Assembly (NCBI GenBank): GCA_900128565.1
Contig: LT635933.1
Span: 1-43,173, forward strand
DNA from: Stramenopiles sp. TOSAG23-6
Taxonomy: Eukaryota; Sar
Direction: 5' to 3'
Length of the DNA stretch: 43,173 nucleotides
Part shown: positions 8,906-19,049 of the stretch, piece after piece
Numbering within the stretch: position 1 is the stretch's first letter
How the letters are laid out: each line of letters starts with the position of its first letter
Notes under the pieces: model-generated
Told to the model about the DNA's origin: nothing
The model's input: only the letters and a program-made list of their open reading frames with translations
The model's database searches: none
Program-made: the position numbers and the translations under genes

Positions 8906-9109
8906 AATTAACCATGACAAATCAATCATNACAAANCGTAAAAAAANTATATGCANGTATAGTCGGATTTATTATTTACCCTTTTGCAAACATACTATTT
9001 ATATCATATATTATTTTATAAAAAAAGTTAATAGTTCACACACAATGGAATCGTTCCAAAATCCATCACAAAAAAGATATTCTTTGTACACAACATTGAA
9101 ATAACAAAA

Positions 9110-10107
9110 TTAATTTTCAACAATATCTGGTAACCATAACTTTCCTGGATTAGATTGTCTAGCAACAAGTTCTTTCCAGTGTATATGGGTGTCCTTAATG
9201 ACTTGAAAAGCTTCAAGTGCTGAAAGGGCGCGTTCGTCATGACCAAAACTATTCGGTAATTTCCCGTCAGGAAGTACTCTGAAAAAATATTTTCAAAACA
9301 AAAAAAATCGTTAGGTACAAATTTTCGTATGAAAAAATATAAATTTGAAATTATAGTGAAAACGTACAACTTTATACCATCGGAACCACTCGCGTATACC
9401 CGATACAACTCCATGTTCAATATCGGATACATCATTGATTTTTGATGCAAGTGGATCATCAACACGTATTGCAATTAGTTTCCAATCGAGCTCACCGTCG
9501 TCAATCATGTATTCTAAAAAATATTTTTTTTTTACGAAAAAAAAAATCGTTACGTACGGAATTTCATACAAAATACAAAATAAAAATCATGATGAAAAAC
9601 GTACATGGACAAAACACCCAATGGCTTCACACTATATATTCCACCCATCTCACACTCTTCTGTTCCAATTTCAACAACATCTAAGGGATCATTATCCCCG
9701 AAACATCCTACTATATCGTCTTTTACGTTTGGATCCTCCCACGTTTGAGGTAAACATCCATAGTTCCAGTATATTGGACCATGGTAAAAACGAGGCTCTC
9801 CGTTTTTGACATCTTGTACAATAGGATTAAAACGCGACTTTGTATCGACCTCCATTTTTGCAGTAGTACAACGTGGTATTTCACATAAAAAGTTCACTGT
9901 ACCTTTTTGGTCTGCGGAATAAAGAGGAATATCATGCCACGGAGATACTTGGGCCTTTTCGTTACTGAAATAATCCATGCGAAAACTAGGACTGTGCAAG
10001 ACACCCGTTGTCGATAGCGTAGGTAACGCTACAGCTTTTGAAGATAAAGAACGCCGGCATGCACTTGCAAGTGCACCCGTGTATCGCTGCAGAGTGAATG
10101 CCAACAT
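9110..10107 (-). CDS. Family I inorganic pyrophosphatase, three exons
   Basis: Exons 10107-9605, 9506-9368, 9271-9110, giving 267 residues from the ATG at 10107; an in-frame TTG lies 27 bp upstream. The family signature GDNDPLDVVEIG holds the metal-binding aspartates D138, D140 and D143. DDGELDWK and REWFRWYKVPDGK follow, the latter crossing intron 2. The enzyme hydrolyses pyrophosphate to two phosphates with Mg2+. The first 40 or so residues contain Arg, Ser and Ala but few acids (QRYTGALASACRRSLSSK), suggesting a mitochondrial or other organelle presequence. Homology is continuous only if both introns end without AG, which makes this gene strong evidence for the unusual splice sites. Length fits the eukaryotic family. 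Confidence 0.93.
9272..9367 (-). mobile_element. Introner-like intron 2 of pyrophosphatase gene
   Basis: Minus strand: exon AAA GTT, then GTACGTTTTC ... ATTTGTACCTAACGA ... TTTTTTCAGAGTACTT, then CCT GAC GGG AAA. The TT end repeats the TT of the exon and yields YKVPDGK, the family sequence. Using either AG in CAGAG breaks the frame or loses homology. Confidence 0.75.
9507..9604 (-). mobile_element. Introner-like intron 1 of pyrophosphatase gene
   Basis: Minus strand: exon TCC AT, then GTACGTTTTT ... AATTCCGTACGTAACGA, T-run, CGT, A-run, TATTTTTTAGAATACAT, then G ATT GAC GAC. The AG nine bases upstream would cause a stop within six codons; the AT end gives LSMIDDGELDW, as in the family. Confidence 0.75.
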
Positions 10108-10415
10108 GAAACAATGTAATATTACTGAATTCAATGCTCTATTCGGCTATATTTTGTAGGTAAACTCCGAATCCGTCGTCGTTGTAATACTATAAATAAG
10201 TCGTATCAGCAGCACACGTGCCCACGTGTCATTTTCCTAAAAAAACACGAAAAAAATCGAAAAAATCGTTGAATACTAGAGCCCTAACCCTACGTAAGCC
10301 GATGAATGATGAGATTGCTACAACAAGCGATAATTTTCTAGTTAATTATTAGTACAAAAGTACAATATCATTACATTAAAAAAATTGACTTTATTCTTTA
10401 TTATATTATTCTCAC
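10108..10415. promoter_or_regulatory. Pyrophosphatase upstream region
   Basis: 308 bp between the pyrophosphatase start and the stop of the next minus-strand gene. It contains a G-box inverted repeat (listed separately), a CCCTAACCCTACGTAAGCC stretch at 10282-10300 combining a telomere-like unit with a TACGTA site, and an AT-rich trailer of the downstream gene. Confidence 0.4.
10214..10229. promoter_or_regulatory. Paired G-box inverted repeat
   Basis: ACACGTG-CC-CACGTGT is a perfect inverted repeat carrying two CACGTG cores, about 110 bp upstream of the pyrophosphatase ATG. CACGTG is the known binding core of many bHLH and bZIP factors. Function here is inferred from position only. Confidence 0.4.
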
Positions 10416-13400
10416 TTAATCAAGAATGCCTTCTCCTTTTTCCTTTACTTTCCATAAATATTCATCTGCCTTCCCTTGCTGCTCTAACACCAATGTATCT
10501 TGAATATAATCAATAATAATTTTATCCCTTGATGTTGGTGTAGCTTTACACGTATTTATTTCACGAAATAATTCTTCTTTGTACATTTCGGGTAATATTG
10601 TATCATAGAAAATACGTTTATTAGGTCTTGGGTCATATCCTTTAATGCTAATTTCGGTGCCTCTAATGTCAACAGTAACACACAACAATTGACTTGTTGC
10701 CTCTTCTTCGTCATCATCCGAATCTTCATCATCTTGACAACGTCCCATTTGTATTCGTCTTTCCTGGAGTTTCTTTTTCCTGCGCTCTTCAAATTCAGCA
10801 CGTTTTTTTTCTTTTTTGATTCTTTTCTCTTCATCTATTTTTTTCCTTCGTTCCTCCTCGCGTAATGCAGAATCTGGACGCTCAGCGATAGGAGCATTTT
10901 TTAAAATATTAGCTGCTTCATTATCACCACCCATTATTTCATCCATATCAAAAAAACCATCGACATCTATAGTTTCTTCTTCTGATGAACTAATATTTTC
11001 TTCCATTGCGGTATACATATCTGCTAAATCTTGATCAGTCAAATCTTTCGAATTCTTCACTATAGGTACACGATACACAAATTTAAGAATCCTCTTTGGC
11101 ATTTGAATTAAACCGTCACCTCGTTCAAAGTTTTCATTGCCAAGTGTACATAGCGATAATTCACGCCCCAAAAGTCGATCCATGAAGTCTTCAAATAATT
11201 TTCTGTCTTTTTTATTTTCTGTAGGAAACAAAAAGGACAAAGGATGATTAAATGCAAGTCGTGTATCATCGAGGAGATGCACGCGAATTTCATTGAGATC
11301 GACTGTGAATTCGAACACTTTACATGAACGGGGCATGTATAACCGTATTAAAATCAATGATTTTTCAAAATCAGCAATTTTAGTGTTTGCAGTATTACTT
11401 GCTTCATCGATACTATACATGTTGTTTTGTGCTGGCATTGAAAATACATCATAAATCACTCTCATTTTATGATATGTAAATATTTTACCAATGCCATGAG
11501 CTACCTTATTATTTCGTAAAGGGGATCCAGACAACTTTTCAAAACGATCAGCCAGTAAAATGTTTCGTAATCTTTTGCAGGGTTTCCATGTGCTTTTATT
11601 ATAACGTGGCGGTGGTGAATCTACATATGAAAGAATAGCTGAATCTCCTGATCGAAGTGGTGCACCAGGTAAACCACGTTTTGTTCCAATACAAATTCTC
11701 ATAAACGATCCAAGAGATACTGAAAAGTTTTGCTCAAGTGTTACCTTTTTAGCTAACATGCGTGCCACTGAAAGTAACCATTGTGTGTCACTATATTTTG
11801 AATCATCGTCTTTGGGTAAATGAAATGTTTCTTCAGCAAAACGGAATGAAATTGCACAGTTGTACTGCTCAGAATTCTTTGTGTTATATACACGAACATA
11901 GAAACATTTTCCATACCGAATATATTTGAACACATATATTATGTATATATCATGCCAATGTGTCATTTTACGTGTTATTCTGTATATCAACTCACGATTG
12001 CGCTTTGCATTAGATCTCTGATATAGTCGATCAACTTTACTCATCTCCCAAGGTAGAACTGCTTTCCATCTCGGAGCATCATTTAAAATTCCATCGTTGT
12101 CTTGTTTTGGTGTGCTTACTTTGCTCAATTTGAGTCCACTTGGTGCCATACACATCGGTCTACATTTACATGTGCCTTGTACTTCTTTGGATTCTTTCTG
12201 CTCTACATTGGTACTTGAACTTTGAATGATGTAATCACTATCAGATGATTTCTCAAGGACATTAATGTCTTTTGTTTTCTCTTTAGCTTCATCAATATTG
12301 TCTATTTCTGTTTTCATCAAAGTACTTTCTATTGTTACAGGTTCACTTACTTTATCTTTCACGCAAAGGTCCTGTTGCATTTCATGTTGTTTCTTTAACC
12401 ATTCATCAGTCAAATCAAATGTGGTATTAGATAAAACTTCTCTGTTATAGTCATCTATTTCTTTCTTGAGTTTTTTAGCTTTTAAACGAGCATTTGCAAT
12501 TGTTTCTTCAACCCCTAATGCTTTAATACCTGGACTTATTCCTAACCGCTTTCGAGGAATTAATGCATTCCATTCTGTCCAGTTAATAATGCCATCCTTA
12601 TCTTGATCTAGAGCTTCAAATATTTGTTGAATTCGTAGTTGTTTACCGGTTTCTTGTACAACCAAGTCTAATCTGCCACATTCTTTAGGTGCTTTTAATT
12701 CTAATCGAAACTCTAACTCTTTAAATATATCTTCCTCTTCTTTCTTACCTTTCAAGGGATAAACTCCACCACCATTAAAAAAATTTACCATATGATGCAA
12801 CTGTATAGCCATGTTTGTTGGTAAAGGTCTTTCGCCATCAGAATCTTCACTCCCAGAACATTCAGTAGTCTGTGAATCAAAACTCAATGAACCCATTGAT
12901 GAGCTTGAACTTGAAATATCCGAGTCGGATAAGCAACTTGAATTTTCGGATGAAGAAGAATCACTATCATTCTCAAATTTAGGTTGCAAAGGTGCAAGTT
13001 CCCATCCTATTCCCACTGGTACATCCTTTGAATTGACATATTCGTAATCATTATCTCGAATTGATGATTCTTCATTGTGATTATTTTCGTTTGTCGTTTC
13101 CTTACTTGAAAAACCTGACTTCAATCGCCTCCATGCTTGAATTCCACGCAACTTCTCCTTTTTCCTTTTTTCATGTCGACGATTTTTCTTTTCTTGTAAA
13201 AGACGAAATTTTTCTTCTATAGTCTTTTGACCTTTTGGTGGCCATGGTTTGCCGTCTTTTTCAGCTTGGCGTTTTAATTTTATCCGATCTTGAAATTCTT
13301 TTGCATAATTCCCCCTTTCCTTTAGCTTTTTGATAGCAATTTTTGATTCCTTTTCAACGCGATATTGTTTCCGTTTTATACGACGAATGCGTCTCTCTCT

Positions 13401-15919
13401 CTTCCGTCGAAGCTTGGCGCGCAGTTTAGACCGCGCTAAAGATGCTTCACTTTGTTTTTTTGCAACTATAGCCTCTAATAAAGTCATACCACTGTACCTT
13501 GTAAGTGGCCGGTTTTTCCATCTCGATGATTCTCTTGTTTTGCAATGTGACACATCATTATATATTTCTTTTTTACTTCGTACATTAGTTTGCATTGCTC
13601 GAACAAATGGTGCTGTTGTGGCGCGTTTTGCATTGAAACGTTCCTTAAAATCCTGAAGTCTTTCTTCATTTGCGGATAAATTAATCGATGAAATATCCAC
13701 TGCTGGCGAGCTACTTGTTTTCATATGCTCTGTCTTTGGCCTCGAAATTCGCGAAAATCCAGAAGTATCGAGTTGTCTACTTTCTGGACGAATCATACGA
13801 GATATATTTTTATAAGGTTTTGATTTGTGTATGTTTTCCATAGTTTTGCTACCATGAACCCACTCACCATCACTCCACCTCCCTGCACGTTTATTTAGTG
13901 TTTTGTTTGGCATTGCTTCACTTTTGCCAGAGAATGCGCCAGTGTATCTCGATGCTCCTGCTTGACTAATTAATGATGGAGATCCACCTGAGGCAACTGT
14001 AGCACTTGGCGGAAGACCTGTAGTAGATTCTACACCATACACGCGCAATCTTTCATCATATGATATCCAGTCATCATCTAGACTTGGGTTCCTAAATCGC
14101 AAGGCGAATAAATCTAATGCCCCAATAGGATCAAATCTTTCATTTGGAAAAATAAAATACACCAATTTCATCATTCGGGAAATCACTTCACGTTTATGCC
14201 CAGGTCGAAGCAAATGTTGAGACTCTTTCCCTAATAGCGATGGAAGCATTCGCATGTTTACTTCCAATTTATATAAACCACAATCTGTCGCATCATATGC
14301 TTCTATTTGAATGAACTTCGGACCATCAGAACCAGCTGTGTAGACTCTTCCATCCATACCTACTCCAAACACTGACACGATATGTGTCGTTCCTGCAATG
14401 GAAAAGCAACCTCGCTCAAAGAATACTTTATTTACGGGAACCCCACGAACCCACATACGTCTTCGATTACGTTCCTTCGTTGCATCTTCCATAAACATCA
14501 TTTCGCGGTTTTTCTTTTCTTCAAAATAAGAAAAGTCTAGTAATTGAAGAGAATCTGATTCCTCGCGATATCTATTACGCAGAATTTCACGAAATTCTTT
14601 TGGTGGCATTCCTTTTATAGAACCATAATGATAATCCTTCCGATGCATTGGCATTAAAGGTCGTTCATATATCGTGAAAAAATATTTTTTTTTTTGTTGA
14701 AATTAAAAAAAAATCGTTAGGTACAAAATTTGGTACAATTTGTTTTTTGAAATTGGTGATAAAAACGTACATCTGTTACAAGACAAGATCGTGTCAAAAT
14801 ACCACCGCCAATTTCAAGAGGATCAATCTTTGGTTTTACAATGTTTTTTCTTGGTTCCACAAATTGCATTGAATTGCTCATTTTTACCATCAATTGGCCG
14901 GTAGCACAATCTAAAAATGATTTGTTTTTGGTAATTAATTCAACACTAAGAAGTGGTGCATTATTTTTTCTTATTTTAATTTTTTTATAAGGTACTGGTC
15001 CATCACAAGCTAAGCCCCCAGCAGACATATAACTATCATCGCTACTAGCATCTGAAGCATAACTTTTGCACTCTTCATCACTTTCATGATTAGTTGAAAA
15101 CGTAATTTTATTATCATCTCTTGTTTGATTCGTAGAACAATCAAATTTATGTATTTTCTGAGAATTTATTTCTTGACCCTTTTTTACATTATGTTTTTCT
15201 TTTTGATCCTGTTTTGCATATATCGTTTGATGTACTAAAGCTACAGTTTGGTTTTGAGAAATTGTTGAGCTCTTTTGTTTTTTTAGAGGTTTTCGCACTT
15301 TTTGTCTTTTTTGTTTTTTTATTCTAGAATGTACCCTTGGCGAAGAAACAGCTTTTAAATGAGGCTTTACAATCTTTTGGTGTTTTCGATGTTTTTCAAT
15401 ATCAATACTACTTTCGTTAAATGGTAGGGTTGTAATCACTCCTTTCGGTTTAAGTGTATCTAAAGGAGAAAGTTTTAAAGACTCTAGTCGAATCCGTGGG
15501 GATTTCCCTCCCAAACGCTCAAGAGGCGTCGATAAATCTGAACTATGCTCTATTTGGTTCGTCACATCGACTCTATTATCACGAATATGATCATATTTAT
15601 CACAATATTCAGACAACTGTTTGGCAAAAATTTCTTGTTCGTACAAGTACCTCGCAGCATCTTCCTTTGCTTGGAGAGTATATTTCCTACGATCCATTTC
15701 AGAAAGTAAAGTCCATGCAGTCGATACTAATTTAGCTATTTCTTTTTTTCCTACATTTGGATTTTCCTCACAAATACGTGCTCTGTTAGAATGAACAAAG
15801 AATAAATAAGGAGTCCATTTAGCCCGAGGTGGTCGGGGTGGCTTCTGGGGTATTGAAACTGGTGGGAGCTTCCTTGACTGTTTCTTTTGAAACTCCTGAA
15901 GTTTTCTAGCTGCTAACAT
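10416..15919 (-). CDS. Large HMG-box / EF-hand protein, two exons
   Basis: Exon 1 is 15919-14771 (383 codons) and exon 2 is 14666-10416, together 1799 residues. Residues about 28-98 form an HMG box (PPRAKWTPYLFFVHSNRARI ... EIAKLVSTAWTLLSEMDRRKY), known to bind and bend DNA. A basic, low-complexity linker follows. Exon 2 starts ERPLMPMHRKDYHYGS and holds a globular region around WVRGVPVNKVFFERGCF, a strongly basic helical stretch (RAKLRRKRERRIRRIKRKQ), a Ser/Asp-rich acidic stretch, and a canonical EF-hand loop DQDKDGIINWTE at about residue 1067. An unrecognised C-terminal globular part with a Lys/Glu coiled coil ends the protein. The frame passes cleanly through the intron, so I treat it as one protein. 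If the intron were not removed, it would be two genes. Function beyond likely chromatin binding and Ca2+ sensing is unknown. Confidence 0.75.
14667..14770 (-). mobile_element. Introner-like intron of HMG-box gene
   Basis: Minus strand: exon GTA ACA GAT, then GTACGTTTTT ... TTTTGTACCTAACGA, T-run, AATTTCAAC, A-run, TATTTTTTCACGATATAT, then GAA CGA CCT. It ends in AT, repeating the AT ending the exon. Phase 0. Confidence 0.65.
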
Positions 15920-16405
15920 TGCTTGTATGAACCTAGAAGAAAGAAACTAAAAAAATACCTATCCTATTGAAGAGCATTTTTCAATACTGATGTCAACATA
16001 TTATATATTTGTTTGAAACATAACTTTTTCTATAATTTCAATGATAACTAACACTCAGGAATTAGACTATGTACCGTACAAGCCTACTATGGGAGTATTA
16101 TTGATAATACTAGTACCTATTGTCCCACACTTGTGTAGTTCTACAGTGAATTCTAAGTCGCGCTGATTGACAGTTACAATATTACGTAGCTACTATTAAT
16201 TAGCTATAATATCGATTTGGTTTTTTGGTTCGACAAAAAAAAAATCATTTTTGGCCGCCGGTCATTTTTGACTTGGAATATTAATATTAAATATTTTTAT
16301 TTTACTAGAAGGTTGCAAACCATAGAAAGGTCCGTGGAAATGAATATGAAAGGTTCAATGAAACATGTTTATTGAGTTTTCTTGCATATAAGGTGTTCTT
16401 TTATC
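15920..16405. promoter_or_regulatory. Divergent intergenic region, HMG-box / XPC
   Basis: 486 bp between divergent starts. It contains GCCTAC near 16082, ACGTAGCTAC near 16192, AT-rich blocks and a short direct repeat TCATTTTTG/TCATTTTTG flanking GCCGCCGG near 16248-16268. The XPC frame is open back to 16382 but only through a TTG, so the ATG at 16406 is used. No RNA gene was seen. Confidence 0.35.
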
Positions 16406-17292
16406 ATGAGTGATGATGGTTGGGAAGATGGTGCTAGTTGTGATAGTCAGGAAGAAAGTATAAAAGGTGCAGTTGGAGACGAGTTCGTTGATCCCTTCAC
16501 TGACCAGAACGTGCATGTATCAAACAAAGTAGAGTGCGAAGATGATGGTTGGGAAGAGGGCGCTGGTAACATTGCGGCGGCAAAGAGGGAAAATGAAAAG
16601 TCAAAACGTAAGGCATTAAAGAAGGCATTTCATTCTGTTGAAGTCCATAAAGCCCATATTATATGTCTTACTGCTCATCTTGTACGTGTGAATGAGGTAT
16701 GTGATGATGTCATGGTTCAAGCTGCGGTACTTTCAACTCTTCCAACGGAAATACGTCCCAAGCTATCAAATTCGTTGATGGAAAATTCTGATGATAAGGT
16801 CACATCAATATTATCCCTGCGTGTTATGTTTGAATGGTTTACAACTTTCTTTAAACACGTTGAAGTCCCAGGTCGACCACTAGCAATAGGTAATGCATGT
16901 TGGGGAGCTGATGCAAGAGCACGTTTGCTTCATGTTATTGCAAATAGACGAGGTTATCCGGAAGAATTGCTTCAAATATGGGTATCTCTTTGTCGATCGT
17001 TAAGGTTTCCTGCTCGTTACGTCCGTAGATTTGATCCCTTGCACTGGCGGAAAAAAGAGTTGAAGAAAAAGAGAGGCAAACGAAAGCGAGAAACAAAAAA
17101 AGCTCATGATAATTTATCATCGGCATTGAGTACTGGAATGATTTCTTCTTTAGGACATAGTGCTGGTAAAATGATGAAAAAGCGTCAAAGTAGTGAATGG
17201 CATCTTCAAAGAATACGTGAAGAAGGTATGTTTTTTTCTACAAAATGTGATACCTACTTTTTTTAGTATGGAATTTTTTTTTTTTTTTAGTA

Positions 17293-17330
<38 letters not shown>

Positions 17331-18811
17331 AAAAAAAAATATATATATATTTTTCCACAATGTAGGTCGGAGGATTGTAGGCGATGGAGTTCGATTAGAC
17401 CAAATGTCACTACCGACTGATTGTTGGTCAGAAGTATGGTGTTCTATTAAACATGATATAAATGAAACACTAATCTCTAACCCTACTCCTGAGACAAACA
17501 CGAAATATGATACAAATAGTTCATCCTCAACATCTCCAAATATTTTGGATATTGATTCCGTACCAAATTCTATAACAAATATTATACCTGAAAAATGGTA
17601 TTGTGTAGATCCTCTACGAGGGAAACTAGAAGATGTAAAAAGTCCCGAACGATTATGTACGTGTCCAAAATTGAATTGTGTACTTTATTTTTCTTTTTTG
17701 TACCAAATTTTTGTACTTACAATTTTTTTTTTTTTTTTTTTACGAAAAAAAAAAAAAAAAAATATTTTTTCACCATATATTGTCAATGAGTCATGGAGCT
17801 TCATATACATATTCGCGACAGGATAAAAATATGAAAAATTATACTTCTTCGGATTCTATTAAGTGTAAAGGGAAGCATATGCCATTAGTATATGTAGCTG
17901 CTATTGAGAAAAATAATATTCTTTTTGATGTTACACGGAGATATGTACGTTTTCAATTTCGAATTTCAAATTTATTTTTTTTTCATACGAAATTTTGTAC
18001 CTAACGATTTTTTTTTTTCGGTAAAAAAAAAAAAATATTTTCACAATATATGCTCATAACTGGTCAATGACAGAAAAAGAGAGAGTGCCTACAAGTAGTT
18101 CTACAACACTAGCTGGAAGATCACTAAAGCGAATGGGTGATGATGTATCTTGGTCGACATTTGATGAGCTCATTCTTCAATTAAATGTTTATTATGAAAA
18201 AAATTTGAATGAAAAACGTTTGAATGAAAAAATATCACGAAATATTGATACTACAGAAGATTTGACATCTATGAAAAAGAATATAAAAATATCACGAAAT
18301 GTTGCTGAGAAAAATGAATTATATTTTGCCATGAATGATGAACCAATGCCTACGAATTTATCATCTTTCAAAGCTTCTAAAAAATACGTGCTTGAAAGAT
18401 TTCTTCGAAAAGATGAAGTTATTTGGAACCTTTCGAACCCTAACCCTAATAAACGGAATAATACAAAAAATAAAGTAAATGAAAAAAGGAACAAAAACAA
18501 CTCAATGAAAACTACAAAAAACATGTATGTTTTATTTTTTTTTTTACAAAAAAATCGAATTTTTTTTTCGTACGAAAATTTGTACCTAACGAATTTTTTT
18601 TTTTTCGGTAAAAAAAAAAAAAATTTCACAATACATGATCAAAGAAACAAAATCGATTACAGGTATAAATTTTAAATCTAATGATTTTGGTACGGAAAGT
18701 TATACCATGCTAAAGAGAGCTTGTCAAGAAAATGATTGTTTTAAAGATATTGATGTTGGAGATGCAGCAAATATTGGATCAGAGATATTAGGTAATTGTA
18801 TCATTTCATAA
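16406..18811 (+). CDS. XPC/Rad4 DNA repair protein, C-terminus missing
   Basis: Exons 16406-17225, 17366-17656, 17781-17944, 18052-18524, 18637-18811, giving 640 residues. XPC/Rad4 recognises helix-distorting DNA damage to start nucleotide excision repair. The Rad4 transglutaminase-like fold is seen in SLRFPARYVRRFDPL, CWSEVW, KWYCVDPLRGK and LVYVAAI...DVTRRYAHNW. The beta-hairpin domain 1 is clear in EPMPTNLSSFKASKKYVLERFLRKDEVI. BHD2 and BHD3, which hold the mismatch-binding hairpins, are absent. After BHD1 come an Asn/Lys-rich stretch, one more intron, about 57 unrecognised residues and a stop next to a degenerate T/A-rich sequence. The gene is either truncated, or its last exons were lost or lie beyond an undetected intron. 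The N-terminus has two DDGWE-D/E-GA motifs. Confidence 0.8.
17226..17365 (+). mobile_element. Introner-like intron 1 of XPC gene (GT-AG)
   Basis: GTATGTTTTT ... degenerate cores (TGATACCTAC, AGTATGGAA), very long T-run, A-run, ATATATATTTTTCCACAATGTAG, then GT CGG AGG. It is the only member ending in AG, and the upstream exon also ends in AG (GAA GAA G). This fits a duplicated target dinucleotide. Confidence 0.65.
17657..17780 (+). mobile_element. Introner-like intron 2 of XPC gene
   Basis: Exon CGA TTA T, then GTACGTGTCC ... TTGTACTTACAA, T-run, ACG, A-run, TATTTTTTCACCATATAT, then TG TCA ATG AGT. It ends in AT, the same as the exon end. It restores the frame leading to the DVTRRY exon. Confidence 0.65.
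17945..18051 (+). mobile_element. Introner-like intron 3 of XPC gene
   Basis: Exon CGG AGA TAT, then GTACGTTTTC ... ACGAAATTTTGTACC, TAACGA, T-run, CGGT, A-run, TATTTTCACAATATAT, then GCT CAT AAC TGG. The junction rebuilds DVTRRYA, an invariant stretch in Rad4 proteins. The first downstream AG is 22 nt inside the exon and would shift the frame. Confidence 0.8.
18525..18636 (+). mobile_element. Introner-like intron 4 of XPC gene
   Basis: Exon AAA AAC AT, then GTATGTTTTA ... TCGTACGAAAATTTGTACC, TAACGA, T-run, CGGT, A-run, TTTCACAATACAT, then G ATC AAA. It ends in AT, repeating the exon end. Confidence 0.65.
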
Positions 18812-19049
18812 AAAAAAAAATTAAAAAAAAAAAATATTTTTTTGTTTTTTTTAAACGACCTTTAAAATTATCCTCCCGAGAGAGAGTCAGTGCAACCAAG
18901 GCCTACGTACTACGTAGGTAATAAAATTCTATTCTATTACCTTGGTGCAAATATCCAGGGCTGCACTGTACTTTGGCGCAAACAGCTCGCCTGCTAGCGT
19001 AATCAAGATATAGATAACGGGTAACAAACTCCGAAAGATTTCAAAAACA
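18812..19049. other. XPC trailer and ankyrin-gene upstream region
   Basis: Begins with an A-run/T-run block (ATTTCATA, A11, TT, A12, TATTTTTTTG) resembling the tail of an introner without core or splice end. GC-richer sequence follows, with the nested inverted repeats at 18891-18949, then the leader of the ankyrin gene. Confidence 0.4.
18891..18949. repeat. Nested inverted repeats able to form a three-way junction
   Basis: Outer arms TGCAACCAAGG (18891-18901) and CCTTGGTGCA (18940-18949) pair with one bulged A. Enclosed directly are CCTACGTACTACGTAGG (18902-18918), itself nearly self-complementary, and a second hairpin TAATA...TATTA (18919-18939). It sits 100 bp before the ankyrin start codon. 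Confidence 0.6.

Noticed and set aside
9272-9367. AG acceptors within CAGAGTAC of pyrophosphatase intron 2
   Set aside because: One gives an immediate stop. The other opens a frame with no pyrophosphatase similarity, while the TT end gives YKVPDGK and the normal C-terminus.
9028-9474. 148-residue open frame on the minus strand over the pyrophosphatase 3' end
   Set aside because: It is the shifted frame of pyrophosphatase exon 3 read through an intron; the other frame carries the family sequence.
9507-9604. Canonical AG acceptor (TTTTTTAG) in pyrophosphatase intron 1
   Set aside because: Splicing there gives an in-frame stop within a few codons and loses the IDDGELDW motif; the AT end nine bases later restores it.
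17404-17826. Separate 140-residue gene inside the XPC region
   Set aside because: It is XPC exon 2 read on through intron 2; the intron boundaries join it to the exons on each side.
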